The notes under the pieces were generated by a model. It worked only from the letters and a program-made list of their open reading frames with translations, had not been told where the DNA came from and did not search any database. A program made the position numbers and the translations under genes. This document shows positions 1 to 7,608 of a DNA stretch of 47,690 nucleotides, piece by piece (the stretch's first letter is position 1; each line of letters starts with the position of its first letter). The DNA comes from CAZVGZ01 sp964627605 (GTDB lineage: Bacteria > Latescibacterota > MWCZ01 > CAZVGZ01), in NCBI GenBank assembly GCA_964627605.1, contig CAZVGZ010000028.1, positions 1 through 47,690 of the forward strand, read 5' to 3'.

Positions 1-55
1 TCAGGCAAACTACAACCTTCATACGCTTTCTGTCCAGACCAGGGGGTGCACTCCA
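1..55 (-). mobile_element. End of an IS3-like insertion sequence (copy running out of the window)
   Basis: Bases 6-55 are the exact reverse complement of bases 9962-10011, which form the start of the insertion sequence carrying a transposase at 10027. The end begins TGGAGTGCACCCCC, which looks like terminal repeats of the IS3/IS150 type. In this copy the element points left, so its transposase would lie outside the window. Identity stops at base 6, so the first five bases diverge and this copy may be degraded or a different variant. The element boundary is base 55; the right end is not visible. Confidence 0.7.
6..55 (-). repeat. 50-bp perfect inverted repeat, partner at 9962-10011
   Basis: Fifty bases match 9962-10011 in inverted orientation without mismatch. 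The two copies face away from each other and bracket about 9.9 kb of ordinary genes. Both are the transposase-proximal end of the same insertion sequence. Confidence 0.9.
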
Positions 56-200
56 CTTTTAGAATATCGCTTGTGGCCAGCCAACGTCAACTCGGTTCAA
101 AATCAATTTGTCGGTGGACAGCGACTGCGCTTGGGCCTTAAGATTATTGCGACCTTACGATTAATTATTGAGACCTTCTTTAAAAAAGACAGACTAGCCT

Positions 201-890
201 ATGCCAGAACCAAAAAAATCGACCGCTGTAGTCTTGGCGTCAGGCGGAATGGACAGCTGCGTTAGCATCGCTCTGGCGTGTAGGAGCCACGACCCGGCTC
301 TTTTGCATGTGATGTACGGCCAACGAACAGAACACAGAGAGCTCATGGCGTTTCATGCGGTGGCGGACTACTACGGTATTGACCGCCGACTGGTCATCGA
401 GATGTCCCATCTGTCCCAGATCGGTGGATCGGCGCTGACCGACGCCAATATCGACGTACCTAAACCTGGTGGGGCAGAAGGCGAAATCCCCGTGACATAC
501 GTCCCGTTCCGCAACGCCCACCTACTTTGCTGCGCGGTATCGTGGGCAGAAGTAATCGGTGCCGTCGCCGTCTATATAGGCGCTGTGGAGGAAGACTCTT
601 CTGGCTATCCTGACTGCCGCGAATCTTTCTACCAGGCCTTTCAGTCGACGGTCGATACCGGAACCAAAACTGACAGGCAGATCGAGATAGTCCGTCCCCT
701 GATCGACAAAACGAAATCCGAGATAGTACAGATCGGCGACGGGATCGGTGCCCCGCTTGGCCTGACGTGGTCGTGCTACAGATCAGAAACTGAAGCATGC
801 GGCGAATGCGATAGCTGCTTTTTGCGGTGGCGCGGTTTTTTGAAGGCGGGTGTCGTTGACCTCATCCCCTATGCCAAGACGCCGATCTAA
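201..890 (+). CDS. queC: 7-cyano-7-deazaguanine synthase QueC
   Basis: QueC converts 7-carboxy-7-deazaguanine to preQ0 with ATP and ammonia in the cytosol, a step of queuosine synthesis. The 229-residue protein is of normal family length. The PP-loop ATP-binding motif SGGMDS lies at residues 14-19. Four cysteines at about residues 192, 200, 203 and 206 form the C-terminal zinc site typical of QueC. The start ATG at 201 places the PP-loop at the expected distance from the N-terminus, although no strong ribosome binding site precedes it. No other queuosine gene is adjacent. The next gene is convergent, so queC appears to be transcribed alone from the AT-rich stretch at about 130-195. The gene looks intact. 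Confidence 0.95.
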   Translation: MPEPKKSTAVVLASGGMDSCVSIALACRSHDPALLHVMYGQRTEHRELMAFHAVADYYGIDRRLVIEMSHLSQIGGSALTDANIDVPKPGGAEGEIPVTYVPFRNAHLLCCAVSWAEVIGAVAVYIGAVEEDSSGYPDCRESFYQAFQSTVDTGTKTDRQIEIVRPLIDKTKSEIVQIGDGIGAPLGLTWSCYRSETEACGECDSCFLRWRGFLKAGVVDLIPYAKTPI

Positions 891-917
891 ATAGACAGAC
901 CCTTAGGCGACCTAAAT

Positions 918-1676
918 TCAGGCGTTTTCCACCGGATTTGACAGCACACCTATCCCGTCTATCTCAATCTCCACCGATTCGCCATCGACAATAGGGCCGA
1001 TGCCTGGAGGTGTCCCTGTGAAGATCACGTCCCCTGGCTCCAAGCGGATGTAGCGAGTCACATGTTTCATGAGTTGGGGGACACCAAACACCATCTGGTC
1101 GGTGTTGGAGTCCTGCTTGATTTCACCGTCTACACGCGACTTGATGGCAACATTGTGAGGGTCGATCTCATCGGTGACGACTGGTCCTAAGGGGCCATAG
1201 GTCGCGCAGGCTTTGGCGCGGACCCACTGATCGTCATCGCGCTGAAAGTCGCGGTCAGACACGTCGTTGCCGCAGGTGTAGCCCAAGACGTAGTCGTAGG
1301 CCTGCTCAGATGTGACCCTGTGGGCGTGTTTGCCTATGACGATAACGAGTTCGGCCTCGTAGTCGTTGCGATGTTCTGGCACCACCAATTTGATGGGGTC
1401 CCCAGGATTGATGATTGAGCCCGGGGCTTTCAAAAACATAAACGGCTCATCGGGAACGTCCAGCCCGGCTTCGGCTGCATGGTCGGCGTAGTTGAGCCCG
1501 ATGGCGACTACCGTCCTTGGGCTCACTGGGGCGAGAGGCTCAACATCTTTGATCGCCCACGATCGCCCAGTGGGACCGTTGTTAGCCACAATCGTACCGT
1601 CCAGCTCCCAGATGGTATCATCTTCAAGTTGCCCACAGATCACGTCTGACTGAACGCGGGCTCGCATAAAACGCAT
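918..1676 (-). CDS. Fumarylacetoacetate hydrolase (FAH) family protein
   Basis: FAH-fold enzymes hydrolyse, decarboxylate or isomerise beta-diketo acids in catabolism of aromatic compounds or sugar acids. The 252-residue protein carries the family landmarks: IGLNYADHAAEAG at about 59-71, KAPGSIINPGDP at 83-94, DYEAEL at 105-110 with the metal-binding glutamates E107 and E109, GNDVSDRD at 136-143, and near the C-terminus PGDVIFTGTPPGIGP. The length fits the bacterial single-domain class (acylpyruvase or 2-hydroxyhepta-2,4-diene-1,7-dioate isomerase-like). The substrate cannot be read from the sequence. An AAGGAG ribosome binding site lies five bases before the ATG. The gene is divergent from pyk with a 247-bp shared upstream region. 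Confidence 0.92.
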   Translation of the reverse strand: MRFMRARVQSDVICGQLEDDTIWELDGTIVANNGPTGRSWAIKDVEPLAPVSPRTVVAIGLNYADHAAEAGLDVPDEPFMFLKAPGSIINPGDPIKLVVPEHRNDYEAELVIVIGKHAHRVTSEQAYDYVLGYTCGNDVSDRDFQRDDDQWVRAKACATYGPLGPVVTDEIDPHNVAIKSRVDGEIKQDSNTDQMVFGVPQLMKHVTRYIRLEPGDVIFTGTPPGIGPIVDGESVEIEIDGIGVLSNPVENA

Positions 1677-1796
1677 TTTTGCTCCTTGTCAGGTGTTGTA
1701 AGATGCGATCCTGAGAATGCGACCCTGAGAAGATACCATATGTCGTGCGTTCCAGGCAGTGGGCAGAGCTGCTCAAACGTGGTCGCCTGCCCATGC

Positions 1797-1825
1797 TTGC
1801 TCACCTCAGATGAATATGGTATACT
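1797..1825 (+). promoter_or_regulatory. Candidate sigma-70 promoter for pyk
   Basis: TTGCTC at 1797-1802 and TATACT at 1820-1825 are separated by 17 bases, matching -35 and -10 elements with ideal spacing. Transcription would begin near 1832 and give pyk a leader of about 90 bases. The leader holds a strong purine-rich stretch at 1839-1852 followed by a five-codon-or-less reading frame at 1854, so a tiny leader peptide is possible but unproven. Confidence 0.4.
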
Positions 1826-1923
1826 AAAATGGGTAATGGAGGTTAGGAGCAGGAATGGACAGGGCGTGACCCCCGTTCGACGCCAAGTCAAAACTGCCGG
1901 ATCGGTGGGCGTGCGCGCCAAAT

Positions 1924-3372
1924 ATGGACACCCGGAATACCAAAATAGTTTGCACCATAGGTCCTGCTACCGCTTCGGCTGAGCGCGTGGCGACACTCAT
2001 AGAGTCCGGGATGGATTTGGCCCGTCTTAACCTGTCCCACGGAACACACGCCCTACACCGGGATGTCTTGGGGCACATCCGGTCACAGGCGGCGAAGCAC
2101 GGCATGCAGGTAGGTGTGTTGATGGACCTTGCCGGGCCTAAGATTCGGTTGGGAGAGTTTGATGGTGGGCCGGTGAGGTTGGAGGTGGGGCAGGAGTTCA
2201 GGCTTACTACTGGTGGTGAGGCAGGTGGGTCGAATCGTGCCTCGGTGACCCACAGCGCGTTGGCTGATGAGGTAAGACCCGGCGAACCAATCCTGCTGAA
2301 TGACGGTGCGGTGACGCTCGGTGTTGAGGCGGTAGAGAATCAGGATGTAGTCTGCGTCGTTAGACAGGGCGGTGTGGTCGATTCTCACAAAGGTGTCAAC
2401 CTGCCTGAGACCGAACTCTCGGTGAGGGCGCTCACGAAGAAAGACCGTCTGGACGTAGCGTTTGGAGTTGAGGAGCGTGTTGACTGGATCGCACTCTCAT
2501 TTGTTCGCAGCGCCGAGGATGTGAAAGATCTTAAAGGCTTGCTGAGTGAAAGCTCTTCGGACATTCCGGTGATGGCCAAGATCGAACGTCGCGAGGCGCT
2601 GGTCAACATCGAGGAGATTATTGAAGCGGCGGACGGTATTATGGTCGCCCGGGGCGATCTGGGGGTTGAGACGGACTTGGCGCAGGTACCTATGGTGCAG
2701 AAGCAGATAATCAGGCTGGCAAGGAGCCAAGGAGTGCCGGTGGTGACTGCCACCCAGATGTTGGAGTCGATGATTGAGCACCCTCAGCCGACACGCGCGG
2801 AAGTGACCGATGTGGCAACGGCGATACTGGACGGTACTGATGCTGTCATGTTGAGTGCCGAAACGGCGGTGGGCCGGTTCCCAGTGGAGACCGTGAAAAT
2901 GATGTCACGGCTAGCGTTGGCTACAGAGTCGTCGGATGAGACCACTCCAGCGTCTGCAGGAAGACGGTCGGAATCTCGTGATAGCGGAAGCGGCTCGCCT
3001 GTGACAGACGCTATCTGCCACGGCACCGCACAGATGGTGTCCGATCTTGGATTGGCAGCGGTCCTGACCTGCACTAGCACCGGTTATAGCGCACGGATGA
3101 TGGCCCGGTTCAGGCCCAAAGCGCCGATTATTGCGGTGACACCCAGCGAGGTAGTCGGACGCCGATTAACGCTGTCTTGGGGGGTGCGACCGGTTGTTAG
3201 CAGCCCGATTGAGTCGACGGACCAGATGTTGGCGGACGCCACACAGGCGGCGCTTGGCTCGGGGATGGTGAACGCGGGCCAGCAGATAGCCGTGCTAGCC
3301 GGGCTTCCGTTCGGCCAAAGCGGCAAAACAAACCTAGTCAAAGTGCATCGAGTTGAGACTGTTTCATCATAG
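1924..3372 (+). CDS. pyk: Pyruvate kinase
   Basis: Pyruvate kinase transfers the phosphate of phosphoenolpyruvate to ADP, the last step of glycolysis. The 482-residue protein has the normal length. TKIVCTIGPA near the N-terminus and the segment MDLAGPKIRLG around residue 66-77 belong to the A domain, followed by the B domain. AKIERREAL (catalytic lysine) and VARGDLGVE at about 218-250 are the pyruvate kinase signature, and TATQMLESM follows. The C-terminal allosteric domain includes TCTSTGYSARMMARFRP. An in-frame stop at 1867-1869 and no earlier ATG, GTG or TTG fix the start at 1924, though no clear ribosome binding site precedes it. A lipoprotein gene follows 75 bases downstream. Confidence 0.95.
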   Translation: MDTRNTKIVCTIGPATASAERVATLIESGMDLARLNLSHGTHALHRDVLGHIRSQAAKHGMQVGVLMDLAGPKIRLGEFDGGPVRLEVGQEFRLTTGGEAGGSNRASVTHSALADEVRPGEPILLNDGAVTLGVEAVENQDVVCVVRQGGVVDSHKGVNLPETELSVRALTKKDRLDVAFGVEERVDWIALSFVRSAEDVKDLKGLLSESSSDIPVMAKIERREALVNIEEIIEAADGIMVARGDLGVETDLAQVPMVQKQIIRLARSQGVPVVTATQMLESMIEHPQPTRAEVTDVATAILDGTDAVMLSAETAVGRFPVETVKMMSRLALATESSDETTPASAGRRSESRDSGSGSPVTDAICHGTAQMVSDLGLAAVLTCTSTGYSARMMARFRPKAPIIAVTPSEVVGRRLTLSWGVRPVVSSPIESTDQMLADATQAALGSGMVNAGQQIAVLAGLPFGQSGKTNLVKVHRVETVSS

Positions 3373-3447
3373 TCTGTGTGGCAGGGGATATAGAATGCGA
3401 TCATGTGGGATAAAGAGGGGACGGTTGGTGCGTACGAGGAGAACGCC

Positions 3448-3999
3448 ATGAGCGGCAGTTCAAAGATGGGCATAGGCCTGGCATTCATCTTGATGACGCT
3501 CGCCATGGGCTGCGGACCCCGTCTGCTGCCACTGACGCGCTTTGCTGATGGCACGTTGGAGGCCGCCGGGGAGCGCCGTGGTGTGTTCCTGCGTGCCCGA
3601 TATCTCAACAGCCCCAACTTGGGCGTTGAGGGAATGGTCCCAGTTGTGTGGTGGGAAGTCGTTCAGATCGACATCCGCAACCAGGAAGGCGATGACGGGA
3701 TAGCTGTGGGGCGCGACCGGTTTACGCTCGTTGACTCGCAGGGGCGAGCGCATCGACCGCTATCTGTCGAGCGAATACTGGCTTACGAATCGCCGGTGAT
3801 GGGCGCTCTGTTGCCACATCAAAAAAACGCGGTTCGCAGGGCGATCTGGCGCGGCGGCCGCCTGGACGATGGGCAGTTTGGTGTCGGTTACCTTTTCTTT
3901 CCTAAACTGCCGCCAGGCCGAACGGCCAATCTGATGATTTTCGACCCCGACGATCAACAGGAAAAGGACGAGATAACACTCTCGTTTGCCACACCCTGA
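3448..3999 (+). CDS. Putative lipoprotein of unknown function
   Basis: This 183-residue protein is not recognised. The start at 3448 is chosen because a GAGGAGA ribosome binding site lies five bases upstream and because it puts a lipoprotein signal at the N-terminus: a hydrophobic stretch then the lipobox LAMGC, with the lipidated cysteine at about residue 22. The mature part is probably beta-rich; it contains EMVPVVWWEVVQIDIRNQEG-like strands typical of small bacterial Ig-like or DUF4352-like domains, but this is only an impression. It would sit on the periplasmic face of a membrane. It follows pyk in the same direction with a short gap and may be cotranscribed. An in-frame upstream ATG at 3403 would bury the signal peptide and is less likely. 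Confidence 0.7.
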   Translation: MSGSSKMGIGLAFILMTLAMGCGPRLLPLTRFADGTLEAAGERRGVFLRARYLNSPNLGVEGMVPVVWWEVVQIDIRNQEGDDGIAVGRDRFTLVDSQGRAHRPLSVERILAYESPVMGALLPHQKNAVRRAIWRGGRLDDGQFGVGYLFFPKLPPGRTANLMIFDPDDQQEKDEITLSFATP

Positions 4000-4032
4000 C
4001 CTAGTCCAAGCAGATTCTAAAAGTGAACCCAA

Positions 4033-4485
4033 TTGCCCCAAACCGAATCGACAGAATTATCGGGATTCGATGCCGTGCCTGACGATATGCTGCGGCTGTT
4101 TCAGCAGTTCATGGGCGCAAAAAAACCGTTCAATGCGTTCGTCGAACAGGGGTGGCATCCACCGACCGATGTGTTTGAGACCGACGCGTCGATGGTGGTC
4201 GTCATAGAAGTGGCAGGCATCAAACCCAGTGACACAAACATTGAGGTAACTCCAGCGGCGCTTCACATTAACGGCGAGCGGTTCGACCATCATCGTGAGG
4301 ATTAGGTGACATTTCGCCGCATGGAGATCAAATACGGCCCTTTTGATGTGGAACTCCCCATCGTTCCTGGTCTGGATTACGGGGCGGCTCAAGCGACATA
4401 CGACGACGGTTTCTTGCGGTTGGAGTTGCCAAAGCGGTTGGATGCAAATTCATCGATTGTGACGATTAATATCACCGACCAATAA
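4033..4485 (+). pseudogene. Hsp20 small heat shock protein gene with internal amber stop
   Basis: Small heat shock proteins hold unfolding proteins in soluble complexes. The frame runs from a TTG at 4033 to the TAA at 4483-4485, 150 codons apart from the stop and so of normal Hsp20 length. It starts the alpha-crystallin domain with WHPPTDVFETDASMVVVIE and continues after an in-frame TAG at 4303-4305 with VTFRRMEIKYGPFDVELPI, ending LPKRLDANSSIVTINI. The sequence on both sides of the TAG is in the same frame and aligns to a normal crystallin domain, so a single base change, for example GAG or CAG to TAG, explains it. TAG is an ordinary stop elsewhere here (pyk ends with it), so recoding is unlikely. 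The second half could still be remade by readthrough. Confidence 0.85.
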
Positions 4486-4498
4486 CGAGGGCCGCTGG

Positions 4499-5035
4499 TT
4501 GCTCAGTAGCGGGGAGGGACCTCGCTATACACCACCTCGTTCGACGTATACCCACTCCTCGCAAGAACGCCATATCGCCCGCCCTGGTGATGTTCTGGTC
4601 GCGAACACTGAGCAAGAGTTTGAGTTCTTGCTCATCGGTTTTCCAGCGATCGTACCGAAGCGGTACGGAGAGGCGGGTCTGTATAGCCACCACCTATACC
4701 GCGTACGGCCGTTGCCGAACTCGCCGCTGTCCTCAAGTTACGTCTATCAACTATTCCTTCAAGGCCGTTTGCACGATGGGGTCGCTGGGTATTCCAACGG
4801 TACAACAGTGAATATGCTTCCCAAAGACGCGCTCCAGCGACCCAGGCTACCTGTCCCACCCCAAGAACTCGTTGACAGATATGATGAAGTGGCGGGGCCG
4901 ATGTTTGACCGCATCGAGCACCTACATGATGAATCACAGACCGTCGTACAGGTCCGCGACACGCTCCTGCCCAAGCTGCTGTCCGGTGAGCTGCGCGTGC
5001 CTGATGCGGAACTTTTTTCAGAATCCCTCACATGA
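4499..5035 (+). pseudogene. hsdS: Type I restriction specificity subunit HsdS, C-terminal fragment
   Basis: HsdS recognises DNA for type I restriction-modification complexes using two target-recognition domains, each followed by a helical conserved region. The 178 codons here cover one target-recognition domain and the final helix only: GYSNGTTVNMLPKDAL, the proline-rich LPVPPQELVDRYDEV and the ending VRDTLLPKLLSGELRV are typical of HsdS C-termini. A full subunit has about 400 residues, so the N-terminal half is missing. The frame begins abruptly at 4499, just after the Hsp20 gene, without a proper start. No hsdM gene is present. It is followed by DUF262 and hsdR remnants, so this is a decayed type I locus. 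Confidence 0.82.
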
Positions 5036-5060
5036 TTGTTCCAAGCCGGAGAACAGAGAC

Positions 5061-5389
5061 ATGAACACCCAGCTTTTCAGCAACGTTACGTATCCGTTAT
5101 CAAAACTCATCGCTGACATCGAACTCGGCGAAATCGGCTTGCCGGACATTCAGCGACCTTTCCTCTTGTCGAGTGGGTTGACAACATCGAAATCTCCGAT
5201 CGGTCACCAGCTGACTATTACCCAGAATATGCCGAACGGGTCGATCCAGGAGTTCTGGACGAGATGTTGAAGTCGCACGCGCTGCCCGAGGATTGGCATC
5301 TCATGTCTTACGCAGATTTTTTGGAGCGCCGCCGTGAACTCGTCGCCGATACGATCCGCCAAGGTTTCTTGACATTGGTGCAGCAGTAA
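5061..5389 (+). pseudogene. DUF262/GmrSD-type protein, internally deleted remnant
   Basis: DUF262 (GmrS-type) proteins are NTP-driven parts of restriction systems that attack modified DNA. The N-terminal 34 residues from ATG 5061, including NVTYPLSKLIADIELGEIGL and LPDIQRPF, are the classic opening of this family. The continuation is in a different frame: from about 5165 the frame reads VEWVDNIEISDRSP, then YYPEYAERVDPGVLDEMLKS and YADFLERRRELVADTIRQGF to a TAA at 5387-5389, which resembles the C-terminus of the same family. The roughly 500 residues normally in between are gone. The total of 329 bases is not a multiple of three, so the deletion also broke the frame. The gene would have been embedded between hsdS and hsdR, as accessory genes often are. 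Confidence 0.75.
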
Positions 5390-5406
5390 CCCTGACGGAG
5401 TCAACC

Positions 5407-5817
5407 GTGATCGCACCGATCTCTGAGGACACGTTAGAACAAGCGAATCTGGAATGGTTCGAGGAGTTGAGCTACTCCATCCTGCACGGTCCGTCCATCG
5501 GCCCAGGGGAGCCCCAAGCGGAGCGGGATTCGTACGGGCAGGTAGTGCTTGACGGGCGTCTTCGACAGGCTGTCGAACGCATCAATTCCGATCTACCACC
5601 TGCCGGGAGCGACGAGTCGGTCCGTCAGGTACTGCGCACCGACTCACCATCACTGATTCTCAACAACCGCGCATTCCACCGCCTCTAGGTCAATGGTGTC
5701 GAGACAGAGGTTACAACCGACGGTCGGGCGAAGGGCGAGCGGGTCCAATTGGTGGACTTCGACAACCCGGACAACAATGACTGGCTGGCGGCGGTGTGGC
5801 CTCAGCCATCCGGGTAG
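5407..5817 (+). pseudogene. hsdR: Type I restriction endonuclease HsdR, N-terminal fragment with internal stop
   Basis: HsdR is the DNA-translocating nuclease subunit of type I restriction enzymes, normally about 1000 residues. Here only the first 136 codons remain. ISEDTLEQANLEWFEELSYS, ILHGPSIGPGEPQAERDSY and LRTDSPSLILNNRAFHRL are the characteristic opening. An in-frame TAG at 5686-5688 interrupts it, and the same frame goes on with VNGVETEV and VQLVDFDNPDNNDWLA before a TAG at 5815-5817. The nuclease motif and helicase domains are absent. The GTG start at 5407 has CGGAG about seven bases upstream and lies 17 bases after the DUF262 remnant, as in an operon. At least two lesions make it nonfunctional. 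Confidence 0.85.
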
Positions 5818-5903
5818 TAATTTCCAATAGATAGCTCAATCTGTGTCGCTTTTTGCTGATACTGCGTGCGACAGAGCGCAAGACTACGACGGGGGCGTCA
5901 ACA

Positions 5904-7424
5904 ATGGGCGATCGTACGCGACAGGATGCGGTTTCCGCCGACGGCGCGCACCTCTACTGGGGCGACCTCCACAACCACAATCAAGTCGGCTACGCCAAAG
6001 GATCTCTCGAGCGCTCGATTGATCTGGCGCAAGAGCATCTGGATTTTTTTGCGTTTACCGGCCATGCGTCATGGCACGATATGCCAACGATGCCCGGCGA
6101 CAGGCACATGAAATGGGTAGACGGCTTCAAAGCCCACTCGCTTCACTGGCCCAAAACCAGACAGATGATCGCCGATAGTAATACCGACGAGTTCGTGGCG
6201 CTGCTTGGGTACGAGTGGCATTCGAGCGCGTATGGGGATTACTGCCTGGTATTTGGCGAGGATCAGCCCGACCTGTTCCTGCCAGATACCTTAAAAGACC
6301 TGCTCAAATTCTCGCAGACAACAAGAGCGTTGGCGATACCGCATCATGTGGCGTACAAACTGGGTTGGCGAGGTGCCAACTGGGACTGTTTTCGACAGGA
6401 GATATCGCCGGTGGTCGAGATATTTTCCGAGCACGGCTGCACCGAGAGTGACAGATCGCCGTTCCCAATGATTCGCCACAGCAACGGTGGTCGCTCGACG
6501 GCAACTTCGATTGATGCCCAACTTAAAAAGGGCACTCGCTTCGGGTTCGTGGCGTCCACAGACGACCATCTGGGTTATCCTGGGGCCTACGGAGAGGGCG
6601 TGGTTGGGGTATGGGCGGACCATCTGTCATCAATGAGTCTTTTTGATGCTGTCCGCGCTCGTCGAACCTATGCGGCTACCGGGGACAGGATCGTCCTCGA
6701 TGTGAGCCTGAACGGACAGCCGATTGGCGCTGAGATGCCGTTTGATACTGACAGGGAGATCGACGTTAGGGTTGAGGGGCAGGACAGTGTCCAGATGGTC
6801 GAACTTGTGAGAAACGGCAGCGTCATAGCAAGACATTTTCCAGAGGACACTGTTGACAGCACGCCTCGGTTGCCAGGACGTGCGAAATGCCGAATTCAGT
6901 ATGGTTGGGGGCCGTGGGCTGCGCTCGACTTGGGGCGGATATGTCACTGGGAAGCTACAATAGCTGTAAAAGGCGGGCGGCTTGTTCGAGCTTTGGGATG
7001 TTTTCAGTCGGTGCCGTTCGGCGAAGAGCTGAGGGATAGGCTGCGTCTGGTATCTGACACCGAGATTCACCTCTCTTCTGACACCGCTCGCGAGGGGGCT
7101 TTGGGCGAAGACCCTACAAAGTCGATAGTTATTGAACTTGAGGGGGATGAGCAGACGGTGTTGACGGTTCGTCTAACTGAGCCCTCTGAGGTCACCAGCG
7201 CCGCAAGGCTCTCGGAGTTGCTTACTGAAAATGTCGTGGAGTTTACCGGTGTATTCACCAGCGAAAGCTACGTCATCAATCGCCTGGTGGCGCCGAGCGA
7301 GTATTCAGTTCAGATTAGGTGGAACGACACCCAGGATGAGGATGCTGGGACGGACTGGTACTACGTTCGGGTCACACAGCACAACGGACATAAGGCTTGG
7401 TCGAGTCCCATATGGGTTGGGTAG
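5904..7424 (+). CDS. PHP-domain metallohydrolase, DUF3604-like
   Basis: The 506-residue protein opens with LYWGDLHNHNQVGYAKGSLE, the first metal-binding motif (DLHNH) of PHP-fold metallohydrolases in the form used by DUF3604 proteins. Further metal-ligand candidates follow: FTGHASWHDMP at about residue 50, LLGYEWHSS near 110, IPHHVAYKLGWRG near 155, and ASTDDHLGYPGAYGEGVVGV near 215-235. The second half is beta-rich (NGQPIGAEMPFDTDREIDVRVEG and later strands). The reaction is unknown; PHP proteins cleave phosphoesters or similar bonds. The ATG at 5904 is preferred to a TTG at 5853 because the conserved region begins soon after it. There is no signal peptide. The gene lies just before a GH98-like gene in the same direction and may act with it. 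Confidence 0.82.
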   Translation: MGDRTRQDAVSADGAHLYWGDLHNHNQVGYAKGSLERSIDLAQEHLDFFAFTGHASWHDMPTMPGDRHMKWVDGFKAHSLHWPKTRQMIADSNTDEFVALLGYEWHSSAYGDYCLVFGEDQPDLFLPDTLKDLLKFSQTTRALAIPHHVAYKLGWRGANWDCFRQEISPVVEIFSEHGCTESDRSPFPMIRHSNGGRSTATSIDAQLKKGTRFGFVASTDDHLGYPGAYGEGVVGVWADHLSSMSLFDAVRARRTYAATGDRIVLDVSLNGQPIGAEMPFDTDREIDVRVEGQDSVQMVELVRNGSVIARHFPEDTVDSTPRLPGRAKCRIQYGWGPWAALDLGRICHWEATIAVKGGRLVRALGCFQSVPFGEELRDRLRLVSDTEIHLSSDTAREGALGEDPTKSIVIELEGDEQTVLTVRLTEPSEVTSAARLSELLTENVVEFTGVFTSESYVINRLVAPSEYSVQIRWNDTQDEDAGTDWYYVRVTQHNGHKAWSSPIWVG

Positions 7425-7608
7425 TTGTTCGACTCAGACGACGACAACCGGACTTAATTCTGGTACACATAACCATTATTATCAGAATCTGCTACCTCTC
7501 TCTCTATTCTACCCAGGGCTACTCTCTGTTAACAACCAAAATGATTCTGTTATGCTCGAAATCGGCTCTTACTCATTTCAAAGCCAAATCGCGTAGGATG
7601 GGCTCACT

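Noticed and set aside
56..200. A preQ1 riboswitch before queC
   Set aside because: The leader has an A-rich stretch near the start codon but lacks the CUAG-type pairing and the full motif; no stable pseudoknot could be drawn.
1854..1870. A leader peptide controlling pyk
   Set aside because: The ATG at 1854 gives only four codons before TGA and shows no attenuation hairpins or codon bias.
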